Source: FW021-bin31 sp964422465
Lineage (GTDB): Bacteria; Bacteroidota; Bacteroidia; Chitinophagales; Chitinophagaceae
Reading direction: 5' to 3'
Assembly: GCA_964422465.1 (NCBI GenBank)
Contig: CAYRBD010000053.1
Span: forward strand, 1 to 23,015
Length of the DNA stretch: 23,015 nucleotides
The notes beneath the pieces are model-generated. The model worked only from the letters and a program-made list of their open reading frames with translations, did not search any database and was not told the DNA's origin. A program made the translations under genes and the position numbers. Below, piece after piece: positions 8,284-17,386 of the stretch. How positions within the stretch are numbered: position 1 is the first letter of the stretch; each line of letters starts with the position of its first letter.

Positions 8284-8932
8284 ATGTACAATTTTAAACT
8301 CATCCGGGAACAGGCCTACGAAGCCAACATGAAACTACCGGAATTAAAACTGGTGCTGTTTACATTCGGCAATGTAAGCGCTGCCGATCAGCAAAAAGCA
8401 GTTTTTGCCATAAAGCCCAGTGGAGTTCCTTATTCTGATTTATCTCCTGACAAAATGGTGATTGTAGATTTTGAAGAAAAAATTATCGAAGGAAATCTCC
8501 GGCCTTCTTCAGACACAAAAACCCACGCTGTTTTATACAAAAACTGGAAGGATATTGAAGGAATTGTACATACACATTCCACCTATGCCACCGCATGGGC
8601 ACAAGCATTAAGAGACCTCCCCATTTATGGGACTACCCATGCTGATCACAATACGGTAAATATCCCCTGCGCGCGCCCCATGAGTGATGAAATGATTCAG
8701 GGAGATTATGAATACCAGACCGGCTTTCAAATTATGAATTGCCTGGAAGAAAAAGGGTTTGATCATCAGGAAGTAGAAATGATCCTGGTCGGCAACCATG
8801 CGCCCTTCACCTGGGGAAAAACAGCAGANNNNNNNNNNNNNNNNNNNNNNNNNNNNNNNNNNNNNNNNNNNNNNNNNNNNNNNNNNNNNNNNNNNNNNNN
8901 NNNNNNNNNNNNNNNNNNNNNNNNNNNNTTGA
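8284..8932 (+). CDS. araD: L-ribulose-5-phosphate 4-epimerase AraD (interrupted by assembly gap)
   Basis: A class II aldolase/epimerase family member converting L-ribulose 5-phosphate to D-xylulose 5-phosphate. 181 residues are readable before the gap: FTFGNVSAAD (26-35), IKPSGVPYSDL (43-53), SSDT (D77), HTHSTYATAWAQA (H96, H98), THAD (D121) and GNHAPFTWGKTA (H172). The zinc ligands and the catalytic Asp of the E. coli enzyme (231 residues) are all present. The C-terminal 50 or so residues, including the region of the catalytic Tyr, fall in the Ns. The start is the ATG at 8284, which gives the conserved N-terminus; an upstream TTG at 8242 would only add repeat-encoded residues. The stop is inferred as the TGA at 8930-8932, which would end araD 12 bp before araA; the frame after the gap is not really known. 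Confidence 0.85.
8829..8928. other. assembly gap (100 N)
   Basis: Exactly 100 Ns lie inside araD. By comparison with the 231-residue E. coli AraD, about 150 bp of coding sequence is expected here, so 100 is probably a placeholder and not the measured length. Confidence 0.95.
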
Positions 8933-8944
8933 AACATAAACAAC

Positions 8945-10444
8945 ATGCACAATCTAAAAAATCTTGAGGTCTGGTTTATCACCGGAAGCCAGCATTTATA
9001 CGGAGAGGAAACCCTGCAACAGGTTACAGCCCATTCAAAACAAATAGCAGAGGGGCTAAATAATAGCAATACCAATCCTGTTACTATTTTATTCAAACCC
9101 ATTATTACGACCCCGGAAGAAATTTACAGCACCATTCAGCAAGCCAACGTTGATGTTAACTGCATTGGAATCATTACCTGGATGCATACTTTCTCTCCTG
9201 CAAAAATGTGGATAAGGGGATTAGAAATCTTACAAAAACCGCTGCTACATCTGCACACACAATTTAATCGTGATATTCCCTGGGAGGATATTGATATGGA
9301 CTTCATGAACCTGAATCAGAGCGCCCACGGCGACCGGGAATTCGGTTTTATCTGTGCCCGGATGAATATAAAGCGCAAGGTAGTTACCGGTCATTGGCAG
9401 GATGAAGCGGTACAAAATAGAATAAATACCTGGAGCCGGGCTGCTGCCGCATGGTACGACTGGCAGGGTGCTAAATTTGTACGATTTGGAGATAACATGC
9501 GTCAGGTAGCTGTTACCGAAGGGGATAAAGTGGAAGCCGAAAGAAGACTGGGATATGCTGTAAATACACATGGCGTAGGCGACCTGGTTCAAAAGATAAA
9601 TACAATAAAGGAAGAAGCCGTTGATGCCCTCTGTGAAGAATATGCCAGGCAATACGAACTGGCTGATCCCCTCAAAAATGGGAACGACCGGCATGAGTCT
9701 TTGCGGGATGCAGCCAGAATTGAACTGGGGTTGCAATCTTTTTTGGAAGAAGGGAGTTTCAAAGGGTTTACAGATACCTTTGAGGATCTTCATGGCGTAA
9801 AGCAACTGCCGGGTATTGCCGTCCAGCGATTAATGGCAAAAGGATATGGCTTTGGTGCCGAAGGAGACTGGAAAACGGCTGCATTAGTTCGTGCAATGAA
9901 AGTAATGGCTACCGGTCTGAAAGGTGGAAATGCTTTCATGGAGGATTATACCTATCATTTTAACCCGGAAAACCCTCTGGTCATGGGTTCTCACATGTTG
10001 GAAATATGTGAATCTATAGCTGATGGTAAACCCTCTTGTGAAATTCATCCGCTCGGCATTGGCGGAAAAGAAGACCCCGTACGCCTGGTATTCAATGTAG
10101 CAGAAGGCCCTGCCCTGAATGCATCTGTCGTGGACATGGGAAATCGCTTCCGGCTGATTGTCAATGAAGTAGAAGCTGTTACTCCACGGAATGAACTGCC
10201 CAAATTACCCGTGGCTCGCGTATTGTGGAAACCTCTTCCCGATATGCAAACTGGTTGCTCTGCCTGGATATTAGCCGGAGGAGCCCACCATACCTGTTTT
10301 AGTCAAAATCTTAGCGTGGAGTGTCTGGAAGATTTTGCTACTTTAGTGGGATTGGAGTTTGTATGTATTGGAAAGAATACCCGGCTATATCAATTGAAAA
10401 ATGAATTGAAGTGGAATGAAATGTTTTATCAGTATAAAAATTAG
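8945..10444 (+). CDS. araA: L-arabinose isomerase AraA
   Basis: A 499-residue cytoplasmic isomerase converting L-arabinose to L-ribulose. The N-terminus LEVWFITGSQHLYGEETLQQV (7-27) is diagnostic for the family. The four manganese ligands known from E. coli (E306, E333, H350, H450) correspond to E306 in GFGAEGDW, E333 in FMEDYTYHF, H350 in MGSHMLEIC and H449 in LAGGAHHTCFS. Length equals the family norm of about 500. It follows araD closely and precedes the symporter by 59 bp, completing the araB-araD-araA order. Confidence 0.97.
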   Translation: MHNLKNLEVWFITGSQHLYGEETLQQVTAHSKQIAEGLNNSNTNPVTILFKPIITTPEEIYSTIQQANVDVNCIGIITWMHTFSPAKMWIRGLEILQKPLLHLHTQFNRDIPWEDIDMDFMNLNQSAHGDREFGFICARMNIKRKVVTGHWQDEAVQNRINTWSRAAAAWYDWQGAKFVRFGDNMRQVAVTEGDKVEAERRLGYAVNTHGVGDLVQKINTIKEEAVDALCEEYARQYELADPLKNGNDRHESLRDAARIELGLQSFLEEGSFKGFTDTFEDLHGVKQLPGIAVQRLMAKGYGFGAEGDWKTAALVRAMKVMATGLKGGNAFMEDYTYHFNPENPLVMGSHMLEICESIADGKPSCEIHPLGIGGKEDPVRLVFNVAEGPALNASVVDMGNRFRLIVNEVEAVTPRNELPKLPVARVLWKPLPDMQTGCSAWILAGGAHHTCFSQNLSVECLEDFATLVGLEFVCIGKNTRLYQLKNELKWNEMFYQYKN

Positions 10445-10503
10445 CCCCTCAACCCTGGGCAAAGTCACAATTTAAAGACAAAACTTTTAAACCTATAACA
10501 ATT

Positions 10504-12225
10504 ATGGTTAATTTCTTCAAAGGATATTTATTATCTTCTTCCGGACTGATATCATTAGGGTGGTCTGACCTACTCATCATCATTATCTACTTTATCATTG
10601 TCTTAGGCATAGGGTACTATCTCGTCAAATTCACTAAAACCGGAAATGACTTTTTTCTTGCAGGTCGAAAGATGACTATGTGGATCGCCGGATTGGCCTT
10701 TATATCTGCCAATATGGGATCTTTGGAATTAATGGGATGGGCTGCCTCTGCCTATCAATATGGAATTTTAGCCGCTCACTGGTACTGGATCGGCGCTATA
10801 CCGGCCATGCTGTTTCTGGGGCTTATCATGATGCCTTTTTATTACATATCAAGAACCCATTCTGTACCCGGTTATTTAAAATTACGCTTTGGAGAAGGCT
10901 CCAGGATGTTATCCGCTATTTCTTTTGCCTTTATGACGGTACTCATGAGTGGGGTAAATATGTTTGCTATGGCCTTGGTAATGAAAGTTATTCTGGGTTG
11001 GGATATTAATTTCAGCATCTGGGTATCTTCCATAACCGTTATGGTCTATGTGGTCATGGGCGGCCTGCTTTCTGCAATCTTCAATGAAGTGCTTCAGTTT
11101 GTACTGATTTGGGCAGGAGCGCTACTCGTGCCTATCATCGGTCTGATCGAAGTAGGGGGCTGGAACGGTCTGGTAACTAAGATACAACAAAACATCCCGA
11201 ACGGAGACTTTACACATCTCTGGAGTACCTTAGGTCATTTCAGTGATAATCCTATGGGCATTGAATGGATTGGTATTGTTTTTGGCTTAGGGTTTGTCAT
11301 TTCATTTGGGTATTGGACTACCGATTTTCTGGTAGTACAAAGGGTATTGTCCGCTAAAGATTTACGGGCTTCTAAAATGGCGCCTATTATTGGTTCCGGC
11401 TTTAAGATGTTGATTCCCTTCATTGTGATATTACCCGGTTTAATAGGTCTTGCGGTTATGCCCGGTCTGGTAGGGCAAAGTGAGGCAATAGCAACCGGAG
11501 CATCAAGTTATAATGAAATTCTCCCTTTAATGATGGCTCGCTATCTGGGTCCCGGCCTGTTAGGTTTAGGGATCACTGCATTAATAGCAGGCTTCATGTC
11601 GGGTATGGCTGGTAATGTCACGGCTTTTTCCACCGTATGGACTTATGACATCTATAAACCAATTCATTTTGCCATTACAAAAAAGGAAGCAAGTGATAAA
11701 CACTATCTCAGAATGGGAAGATGGGCCACTTTTGTTGGCGTTATTATCAGCATCGGAACGGCTTATTTAGTAGAAAATGCAGCCAGCATCATGGATTATG
11801 TGCAGGCCTTGTTCAGCTTTTTTATTGCCCCGTTATTTGGTACGGTCATTTTAGGCATGTTATGGAAACGGGCAACAGCCGAAGGTGGTTTTTGGGGTTT
11901 GCTAACCGGTACCGTGGCCTCTATTTGCATGTGGCTATGGGTACAATTAGACCCACGCGCACTGGCAATAATCACCGGTTCTGCCGATTCAAAAGCGATG
12001 GCGGAAGATATGTACAGGGCGTTATGGTCCTGGATAATTTGTGTGCTTGTAACCATTATCGTAAGCTTTCTGACAAAACCCAAGCCCGTTGAAGAACTAA
12101 ACGGACTGGTAAGAAGCTGTACAAAATTACCTTCGGAAGGTCATCTTCCTTTGGTAAAACGCCCAATATTCTGGGCAGGAGTCGTATTTGTTGTTTTTAT
12201 TATTTTACAAATTATCTTCTGGTAA
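10504..12225 (+). CDS. sodium:solute symporter (SSS family), probable L-arabinose importer
   Basis: A 573-residue polytopic membrane protein with about 14 hydrophobic helices, beginning with DLLIIIIYFIIVLGIGYYLV (22-41). It carries SSS-family features: the NDFFLAGRKMTMWIAGLAFISAN region (48-70), the SVPGYLKLRFG loop (about 121-131) and GFMSGMAGNVTAFSTVW (about 364-380). SSS transporters (TC 2.A.21) couple solute uptake to sodium. Its place directly after araA in a regulated arabinose cluster points to arabinose as the substrate, as predicted for the equivalent Bacteroides gene often called araT. The substrate is inferred, not read from the sequence. The next small membrane-protein gene starts 12 bp after its stop. 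Confidence 0.88.
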   Translation: MVNFFKGYLLSSSGLISLGWSDLLIIIIYFIIVLGIGYYLVKFTKTGNDFFLAGRKMTMWIAGLAFISANMGSLELMGWAASAYQYGILAAHWYWIGAIPAMLFLGLIMMPFYYISRTHSVPGYLKLRFGEGSRMLSAISFAFMTVLMSGVNMFAMALVMKVILGWDINFSIWVSSITVMVYVVMGGLLSAIFNEVLQFVLIWAGALLVPIIGLIEVGGWNGLVTKIQQNIPNGDFTHLWSTLGHFSDNPMGIEWIGIVFGLGFVISFGYWTTDFLVVQRVLSAKDLRASKMAPIIGSGFKMLIPFIVILPGLIGLAVMPGLVGQSEAIATGASSYNEILPLMMARYLGPGLLGLGITALIAGFMSGMAGNVTAFSTVWTYDIYKPIHFAITKKEASDKHYLRMGRWATFVGVIISIGTAYLVENAASIMDYVQALFSFFIAPLFGTVILGMLWKRATAEGGFWGLLTGTVASICMWLWVQLDPRALAIITGSADSKAMAEDMYRALWSWIICVLVTIIVSFLTKPKPVEELNGLVRSCTKLPSEGHLPLVKRPIFWAGVVFVVFIILQIIFW

Positions 12226-12237
12226 AAATTTATCATT

Positions 12238-12498
12238 ATGAACGGAAAAAACAGCTTATCTATATGGTTTTTTACAGGGGTCATGTTAACTATATACGGG
12301 GTCATCATTCTCATAGCCAGTATCCCGGCGTTACTGTCTCCGTTAAATACTCCACACATTATTTTAGCAAACTTACATGCAGACTTCTGGTGGAGTTTAG
12401 TATTATTAGCAATTGGAATCCTCTTTCTGGTACTCCATTGGCCCGGCAAACATTCCTCTTCTCCTGATGAAGAAGAAAAGGAAAACTTATCGGAATAA
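12238..12498 (+). CDS. small two-helix membrane protein next to the symporter
   Basis: An 86-residue protein with two hydrophobic segments (about residues 8-32 and 50-68), separated by a short loop NTPHIILANLHADF, and an acidic tail (SPDEEEKENLSE). No known family is recognised with confidence. It starts 12 bp after the symporter stop and is surely in the same transcript. Two-helix small partners exist for some SSS transporters (for example DUF4212 proteins, which usually precede the symporter gene), so an accessory subunit is possible, but this is inference. The start ATG at 12238 places the first helix after a short charged N-terminus. Confidence 0.75.
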   Translation: MNGKNSLSIWFFTGVMLTIYGVIILIASIPALLSPLNTPHIILANLHADFWWSLVLLAIGILFLVLHWPGKHSSSPDEEEKENLSE

Positions 12499-12544
12499 AA
12501 GAGAATAAATCAGGAATGAAGAAATTAATTTCTACTTTTATCCC

Positions 12545-12552
12545 TATCTTTG
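12545..12552 (+). promoter_or_regulatory. -7 promoter element for the metal efflux operon
   Basis: TATCTTTG is an exact match to the Bacteroidota TAnnTTTG element. Its distance to the ATG at 12560 predicts transcription starting at or next to the start codon. No clear -33 element is seen. Confidence 0.55.
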
Positions 12553-12559
12553 TCCGGTG

Positions 12560-12883
12560 ATGAAAGTAATGTGTTTCACATTTAGCATTTATCTTCTTGT
12601 CCTTGCCTGCCTTTCTTGCAAGGACACTAAGAATGCTTTTGCCGAAACAAAAGTTCAGGAAATTGTTTCTGCAATTGATCAGCCTATTGACTTTCAGCAC
12701 CATCAGGAAGCATGTTCTCCTTTTTGTTGCTGCTCCTGTTGTCAAATAACCACTTCTGTCCCGATTGCTTTTATCTCACTACCCCATCCTCTTTTCTTTT
12801 CTGATATCTTTGTTCCACGGGATTTACCTACCGCCAGAGATATTCCTTTACCCATCTGGCAGCCTCCCAAAATAAAATGTTGA
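12560..12883 (+). CDS. cysteine-rich lipoprotein, DUF6660-like
   Basis: A 107-residue protein with a lipoprotein-like signal (hydrophobic MCFTFSIYLLVLAC, candidate lipid Cys17 or Cys20). A mid-protein cluster HHQEACSPFCCCSCC supplies six cysteines (52, 56, 57, 58, 60, 61) next to two histidines (47, 48). It matches my recollection of DUF6660 proteins, which accompany CzcA/CusA efflux genes in Bacteroidota; no biochemical role is known to me. The Cys/His cluster suggests metal binding at the membrane surface, but that is inference. The proline-rich C-terminus ends in another Cys. A GTG three bases upstream could also serve as start, and an ATG at 12569 would still keep the signal. It precedes the RND gene by 89 bp. 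Confidence 0.7.
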   Translation: MKVMCFTFSIYLLVLACLSCKDTKNAFAETKVQEIVSAIDQPIDFQHHQEACSPFCCCSCCQITTSVPIAFISLPHPLFFSDIFVPRDLPTARDIPLPIWQPPKIKC

Positions 12884-12972
12884 TCTTTTTCAGGGCGTGA
12901 TTATGTCCTGAAGACTATTTACCTATCCTGCAACCGCGTGTTGCCGTATTCATATTAAACATTTTAATATAT

Positions 12973-15900
12973 ATGATTAATAGAATCATTGCTTTTTCTA
13001 TCAGGAATAAATTTATCATAGGGTTATTGACGCTGGCATTAATAGGATTTGGAATTTATTCCATAACAAAAATACCCCTTGGAGCACAACCGGATATTAC
13101 CAACAATCAGGTACAGGTCATCACCACTTCTCCCAATCTGGGTACGGTGGATATAGAACAATTTGTCACCTTTCCCGTGGAATTGGCAATGGCCAATCTG
13201 CCGGGCGTAGAGGACATCCGCTCTATCTCCCGCTTCGGACTTTCCGTGGTAACCATCGTTTTTAAGGATAACATGGGAACCTACCTTCCCCGTCAATTGG
13301 TTAGTGAGAAGCTCAATGAAGTCCGAGCAGAAATCCCCGAAGAATTTGGGCATCCTGCCATAGGCCCTATTTCCACCGGGCTCGGAGAAATTTACCAATA
13401 CTATCTTGCCGTGGCTCCCGGCTATGACACCGTTTACAACAATATGGAGTTAAGAACCATACAAGACTGGATCGTGAAGCGACAAATGGCGCTGGTACCG
13501 GGAGTAGTAGAGGTAAACACTTTTGGCGGTCATTTAAAACAATACGAAATCGGGTTAAATCCTGACCGGCTCAAGAGTATGGGCATCACCGTTTCAGAGG
13601 TATATGAGGCAGTAAATAAAAACAACGACAACACCGGGGGCGCATATATTGAGCGAAATCACAGAGCAAATTTCATTCGTGGAGAAGGCCTCGCCACCTC
13701 TCTGGAGGACCTGAGAAATATCGTTATCAAAAATATAAATGGCATACCCATCCTGGTAGGGGATGTGGCAGATGTGCATTATGGAAGCGCTGTACGTTAT
13801 GGGGCTTTTACCAGAGATGGAAAAGGAGAAGATGTAGGGGGAACCATAATGATGCTAAAAGGCGCTAACTCCAACGAAGTGATCCGCAGCGTAAAAAAAC
13901 GCATAAAACAAATACAAAAGACCCTTCCACCGGGAATTAAAATTGTTCCTTTTCTGGACCGCTCCGAATTAATAGGACGCACCACCCATACCGTTAGTAA
14001 AAATCTGATCGAGGGAGCGCTGATTGTCATATTCGTATTGGTATTGTTATTGGGAAACCTAAGAGGTGGGCTTATCGTCGCCTCCATTATTCCATTATCC
14101 TTGTTATTCGCCTTCATTCTTATGCATATTTTTAAGGTATGGGCTAACTTAATGAGCCTTGGAGCTATAGATTTTGGGATTCTGATTGATGGCGCCGTCA
14201 TTATAGTAGAAGGAACCGTTCACCTGATGGACAAACGGATAACGGGTGCTACCGCTAAAACGATTTCCTCAAATGAAATGGATAAAATCACCTATCAGGC
14301 AGGAAGCAAAATGATGAATGCCGCTTTTTTTGGTCAATTAATTATCCTCATCGTCTTTTTCCCTATATTGGCTTTAACAGGGGTGGAAGGTAAGATGTTC
14401 CATCCTATGGCCCTCACCTTTAGTTTTGCGGTATTAGGTGCTATGATCCTATGCCTTACGTACGTTCCCATGATTACTTCTCTCTTCCTGGGTCGTGGTT
14501 TAAAGAAGATAAATAAAAAAAGAAATTTTATAGAACGGCTTAGTTCCAGAATCATTCTGGGTATCGAAAAGGTATATACGCCTATCATCCATTGGTCCTT
14601 AAAAAGGGGTAAATGGATTCTTCTTATGGCCGTACTTCTTTTCGGCCTGGCTCTTTTTACTTTTAACAGAATGGGAGCCGTATTCATTCCCAGTCTGGAC
14701 GAAGGAGACCTGGCCATGCAGGCTATCCTAAAACCAGGAAGCAGCCTTACAGAAACCATTGAAGCTTGTAATCAAATAGAGAAGGAATTATTATCTCACT
14801 TCCCCGAAGTAAAACATGTTGTAGGCCGCATTGGTGTATCGGAGATACCAACAGATCCTATGCCTATGGATGTTGCAGATATGTTTATCATCCTCAAACC
14901 CCGAAAAGAATGGACTTCTGCAAAAACAAAAGAAGAACTCATCCAGAAGTTCAAGAAGAAACTGGCTCTGTTTCCGGGGATTAATTTTCAATTTTCCCAA
15001 CCTATGGAACTTAGATTCAATGAACTTCTAACCGGCATACGGGAAGATATAGCTATTAAAATATATGGAGATGATCTGAAAATATTGGCCACAAAAGCAA
15101 AAGAACTCGCAGCCATTATACAGGGAATAAAGGGGATAGGAGATTTACAAATAGAAGCCACCGAAGGCCTCCCTCAGATAACCATCCGATACAACAGGGA
15201 AAAGGTAGCACAATATGGATTGGATATTCACACGCTTAATTTACTGGTAAGTACTGCTTTTTCCGGGAAGAAAGCGGGGCAGGTATTCTCTGGTGAAAAG
15301 CGCTTTGATATTGTGCTTCGCTTCGACAAGACCCACCGGGAAAGCATTGAAGACATTAAAAATCTGTACATCCCTACGCTGGGGGGAAGTCAGATACCTC
15401 TAAAGGAAGTAGCAGATATCAGTTACCAACCGGGGCCCATGCAGATTTCCCGCGACAATACCAACAGGCGGATATATGTTGGTGTAAATATTCGGGGACG
15501 TGATGTGGAAACCCTGGTCCATGAAATTCAACAACGGCTGGACCAACAACTGCATTTGCCCCCTGGTTATTACGTCACTTATGGAGGCGAGTTTCAAAAT
15601 CTACAACGTGCAAAAAAACGATTATCTCTCGTAGTGCCCATTGCTTTAGCGCTCATCTTTTTACTTCTGTACTTCGCCTTGAACTCATTTAAACAATCCC
15701 TTATGATTTATATGGCCATCCCGCTCGCAGCTATCGGCGGCATTTTCTCCCTTTCTCTCAGAGGATTGCCTTTTAGTATCTCTGCCGGAGTGGGTTTTAT
15801 CGTGTTATTTGGTGTAGCCGTATTAAACGGGCTGGTATTGATCAGCAGTTTAAATGAGCTTAAAGAAAAAGGAATTTACAACTTAAAGGAAAGAATCTAT

Positions 15901-17376
15901 ACCGGAACCAGGCAAAGGCTCCGCCCCATACTGCTAACTGCTGTTTCGGCCATCATGGGGTTCACACCAATGGCTTTATCTACTTCCGCAGGATCCGAAG
16001 TACAACGGCCACTGGCAACAGTAGTTATCGGAGGACTGATAACAGCTACCCTACTCACGTTAGTTGTCTTACCCATCTTATATTATATGATTGAAAAAAG
16101 AGAACAACAACAAAATAGGCGTAGGCAACATCCTGCTTTCCTCTTTATTTTTATTCTCCTCCTCGCCGGGACAGCAATTACAATAGCTCCCCGGCAGGCA
16201 AAGGCAACACAAATGAAGGGGATTACCCGTGATACAATGATCATAGCTACTTTGAAAGAAGCTGAATCTTTAGCTCTCAAAAATAACCCGGGAGTGCAGG
16301 CAGCAAGACTGAAAGTAATACAGCAGCAGCAAATACAAAAGACAGCATTGGATATTCCCAAAACTTCTTTTTATTATGGAAAAGAAGAAACCCGGAACAA
16401 CATCCCCGGGATTCAATCTATCGGGCTGAACCAGGTACTGGAATTTCCAACTATATACGGGAAAAATGCTTCTCTGCTACAATCCCGGACTCTGCTTGCC
16501 CATAAATCCAGGGCTGTAACAAAAACAGCACTGCTTAAAGAAATACAGTTAACCTGGTATCATCTACAAACAGCTTATAAAAGACACCAGGTTTATATAC
16601 AATTAGACAGCTTCTACCATCGCTTTTATCGGGCCGCTCTCCTCAGGTATCAAACAGGAGAAACGAATAAATTAGAAACAAAAACTGCTAAAGCCCGGCA
16701 AATGGAAATTCATTTAGAGAAAGAAAAGAGCCAATCTGAAATACAGATTTATTTACACCAGATGGAAGAACTGTTAAACGCCGGGCAGCCTATTTCCATA
16801 TTAAAGGAAACAAATCCAAAAGCAATACTGAATGTAAGTGCAGGAGACACCTCCCTCCTCCGCCAATCTTCTCTGTTACAGTATTATAATCAAAAAATTA
16901 CAGTTGCTCAAAACCAGACCGCATTGGAAAAGACACAATTACTGCCGTCCTTAGAAGGCCAATTTGCAATGCAGCAGGTCAATGGACAATCCGGTTACTA
17001 TTCCTTTCAGATAGGGGTAGGTATTCCCTTGTGGTTCGGCGCCCAACAAGGCAGAATTCAGGCAGCTAAAACCCAAACAGCAATCACCCAAAAACAATAC
17101 GAACAGCAAAAGGCCGAACTAACTTCCTACTTCCTTCAGTTATTAGAAACCTACAAGCAGGCTTCTTCCTCATTAAATTATTATGAATCAGGAGGATTGC
17201 AGACTGCAGATGAAATAAGAAGAAACAGTGATCTGGCCTTCCGAAAAGGAGAGATCGGATATGTTGAATTTATTCAAAATATAAACCATGCCATCAGCCT
17301 TCAGGAAGGATACCTGACAGCCTTAAAAAACTACAATGAAGTAGTCATCAAAATTAATTCGATCATAACTAAATAA
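12973..17376 (+). CDS. heavy-metal efflux RND pump fused to outer membrane factor (CzcA-CzcC type)
   Basis: A 1467-residue protein, against about 1040 for a normal CzcA/CusA. Residues 1-1040 are a complete HME-RND pump: PLGAQPDITNNQVQV (35-49), TM4 proton relay LGAIDFGILIDGAVIIVEG (D400, D406, E413), FIPSLDEGDLAM (571-582), GGEFQNLQRAKKRL (871-884) and twelve predicted helices. SLDEGD resembles CzcA (Zn/Co/Cd) more than CusA, but the metal is not certain. Residues 1055-1078 form a second signal-like segment (AFLFIFILLLAGTAI, then QAKA), followed by a TolC/OEP domain (LKEAESLALKNNPGVQAARL to the end). This puts two parts of a tripartite pump in one gene; the adaptor gene follows 10 bp later. 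Such fusions occur in other Bacteroidota. The ATG at 12973 gives the standard RND N-terminus. Confidence 0.93.
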   Translation: MINRIIAFSIRNKFIIGLLTLALIGFGIYSITKIPLGAQPDITNNQVQVITTSPNLGTVDIEQFVTFPVELAMANLPGVEDIRSISRFGLSVVTIVFKDNMGTYLPRQLVSEKLNEVRAEIPEEFGHPAIGPISTGLGEIYQYYLAVAPGYDTVYNNMELRTIQDWIVKRQMALVPGVVEVNTFGGHLKQYEIGLNPDRLKSMGITVSEVYEAVNKNNDNTGGAYIERNHRANFIRGEGLATSLEDLRNIVIKNINGIPILVGDVADVHYGSAVRYGAFTRDGKGEDVGGTIMMLKGANSNEVIRSVKKRIKQIQKTLPPGIKIVPFLDRSELIGRTTHTVSKNLIEGALIVIFVLVLLLGNLRGGLIVASIIPLSLLFAFILMHIFKVWANLMSLGAIDFGILIDGAVIIVEGTVHLMDKRITGATAKTISSNEMDKITYQAGSKMMNAAFFGQLIILIVFFPILALTGVEGKMFHPMALTFSFAVLGAMILCLTYVPMITSLFLGRGLKKINKKRNFIERLSSRIILGIEKVYTPIIHWSLKRGKWILLMAVLLFGLALFTFNRMGAVFIPSLDEGDLAMQAILKPGSSLTETIEACNQIEKELLSHFPEVKHVVGRIGVSEIPTDPMPMDVADMFIILKPRKEWTSAKTKEELIQKFKKKLALFPGINFQFSQPMELRFNELLTGIREDIAIKIYGDDLKILATKAKELAAIIQGIKGIGDLQIEATEGLPQITIRYNREKVAQYGLDIHTLNLLVSTAFSGKKAGQVFSGEKRFDIVLRFDKTHRESIEDIKNLYIPTLGGSQIPLKEVADISYQPGPMQISRDNTNRRIYVGVNIRGRDVETLVHEIQQRLDQQLHLPPGYYVTYGGEFQNLQRAKKRLSLVVPIALALIFLLLYFALNSFKQSLMIYMAIPLAAIGGIFSLSLRGLPFSISAGVGFIVLFGVAVLNGLVLISSLNELKEKGIYNLKERIYTGTRQRLRPILLTAVSAIMGFTPMALSTSAGSEVQRPLATVVIGGLITATLLTLVVLPILYYMIEKREQQQNRRRQHPAFLFIFILLLAGTAITIAPRQAKATQMKGITRDTMIIATLKEAESLALKNNPGVQAARLKVIQQQQIQKTALDIPKTSFYYGKEETRNNIPGIQSIGLNQVLEFPTIYGKNASLLQSRTLLAHKSRAVTKTALLKEIQLTWYHLQTAYKRHQVYIQLDSFYHRFYRAALLRYQTGETNKLETKTAKARQMEIHLEKEKSQSEIQIYLHQMEELLNAGQPISILKETNPKAILNVSAGDTSLLRQSSLLQYYNQKITVAQNQTALEKTQLLPSLEGQFAMQQVNGQSGYYSFQIGVGIPLWFGAQQGRIQAAKTQTAITQKQYEQQKAELTSYFLQLLETYKQASSSLNYYESGGLQTADEIRRNSDLAFRKGEIGYVEFIQNINHAISLQEGYLTALKNYNEVVIKINSIITK

Positions 17377-17386
17377 TTAGTATAAA

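Noticed and set aside
8929..8967. Continuation of araD through the Ns to a stop at 8967 (tail LKHKQHAQSKKS)
   Set aside because: The frame after a gap of unknown length is arbitrary; the tail does not look like an AraD C-terminus and would overlap araA by 23 bp.
9245..9805. 186-codon open frame on the minus strand inside araA
   Set aside because: It is fully antisense to a strongly conserved gene and its translation shows no recognisable family or signal.
12889..12912. Hairpin TTCAGG/CCTGAA with a 12-nt loop after the Cys-rich lipoprotein gene, as a terminator or attenuator
   Set aside because: The stem is only 6 bp, the loop is long and no U-run follows; it may be chance.
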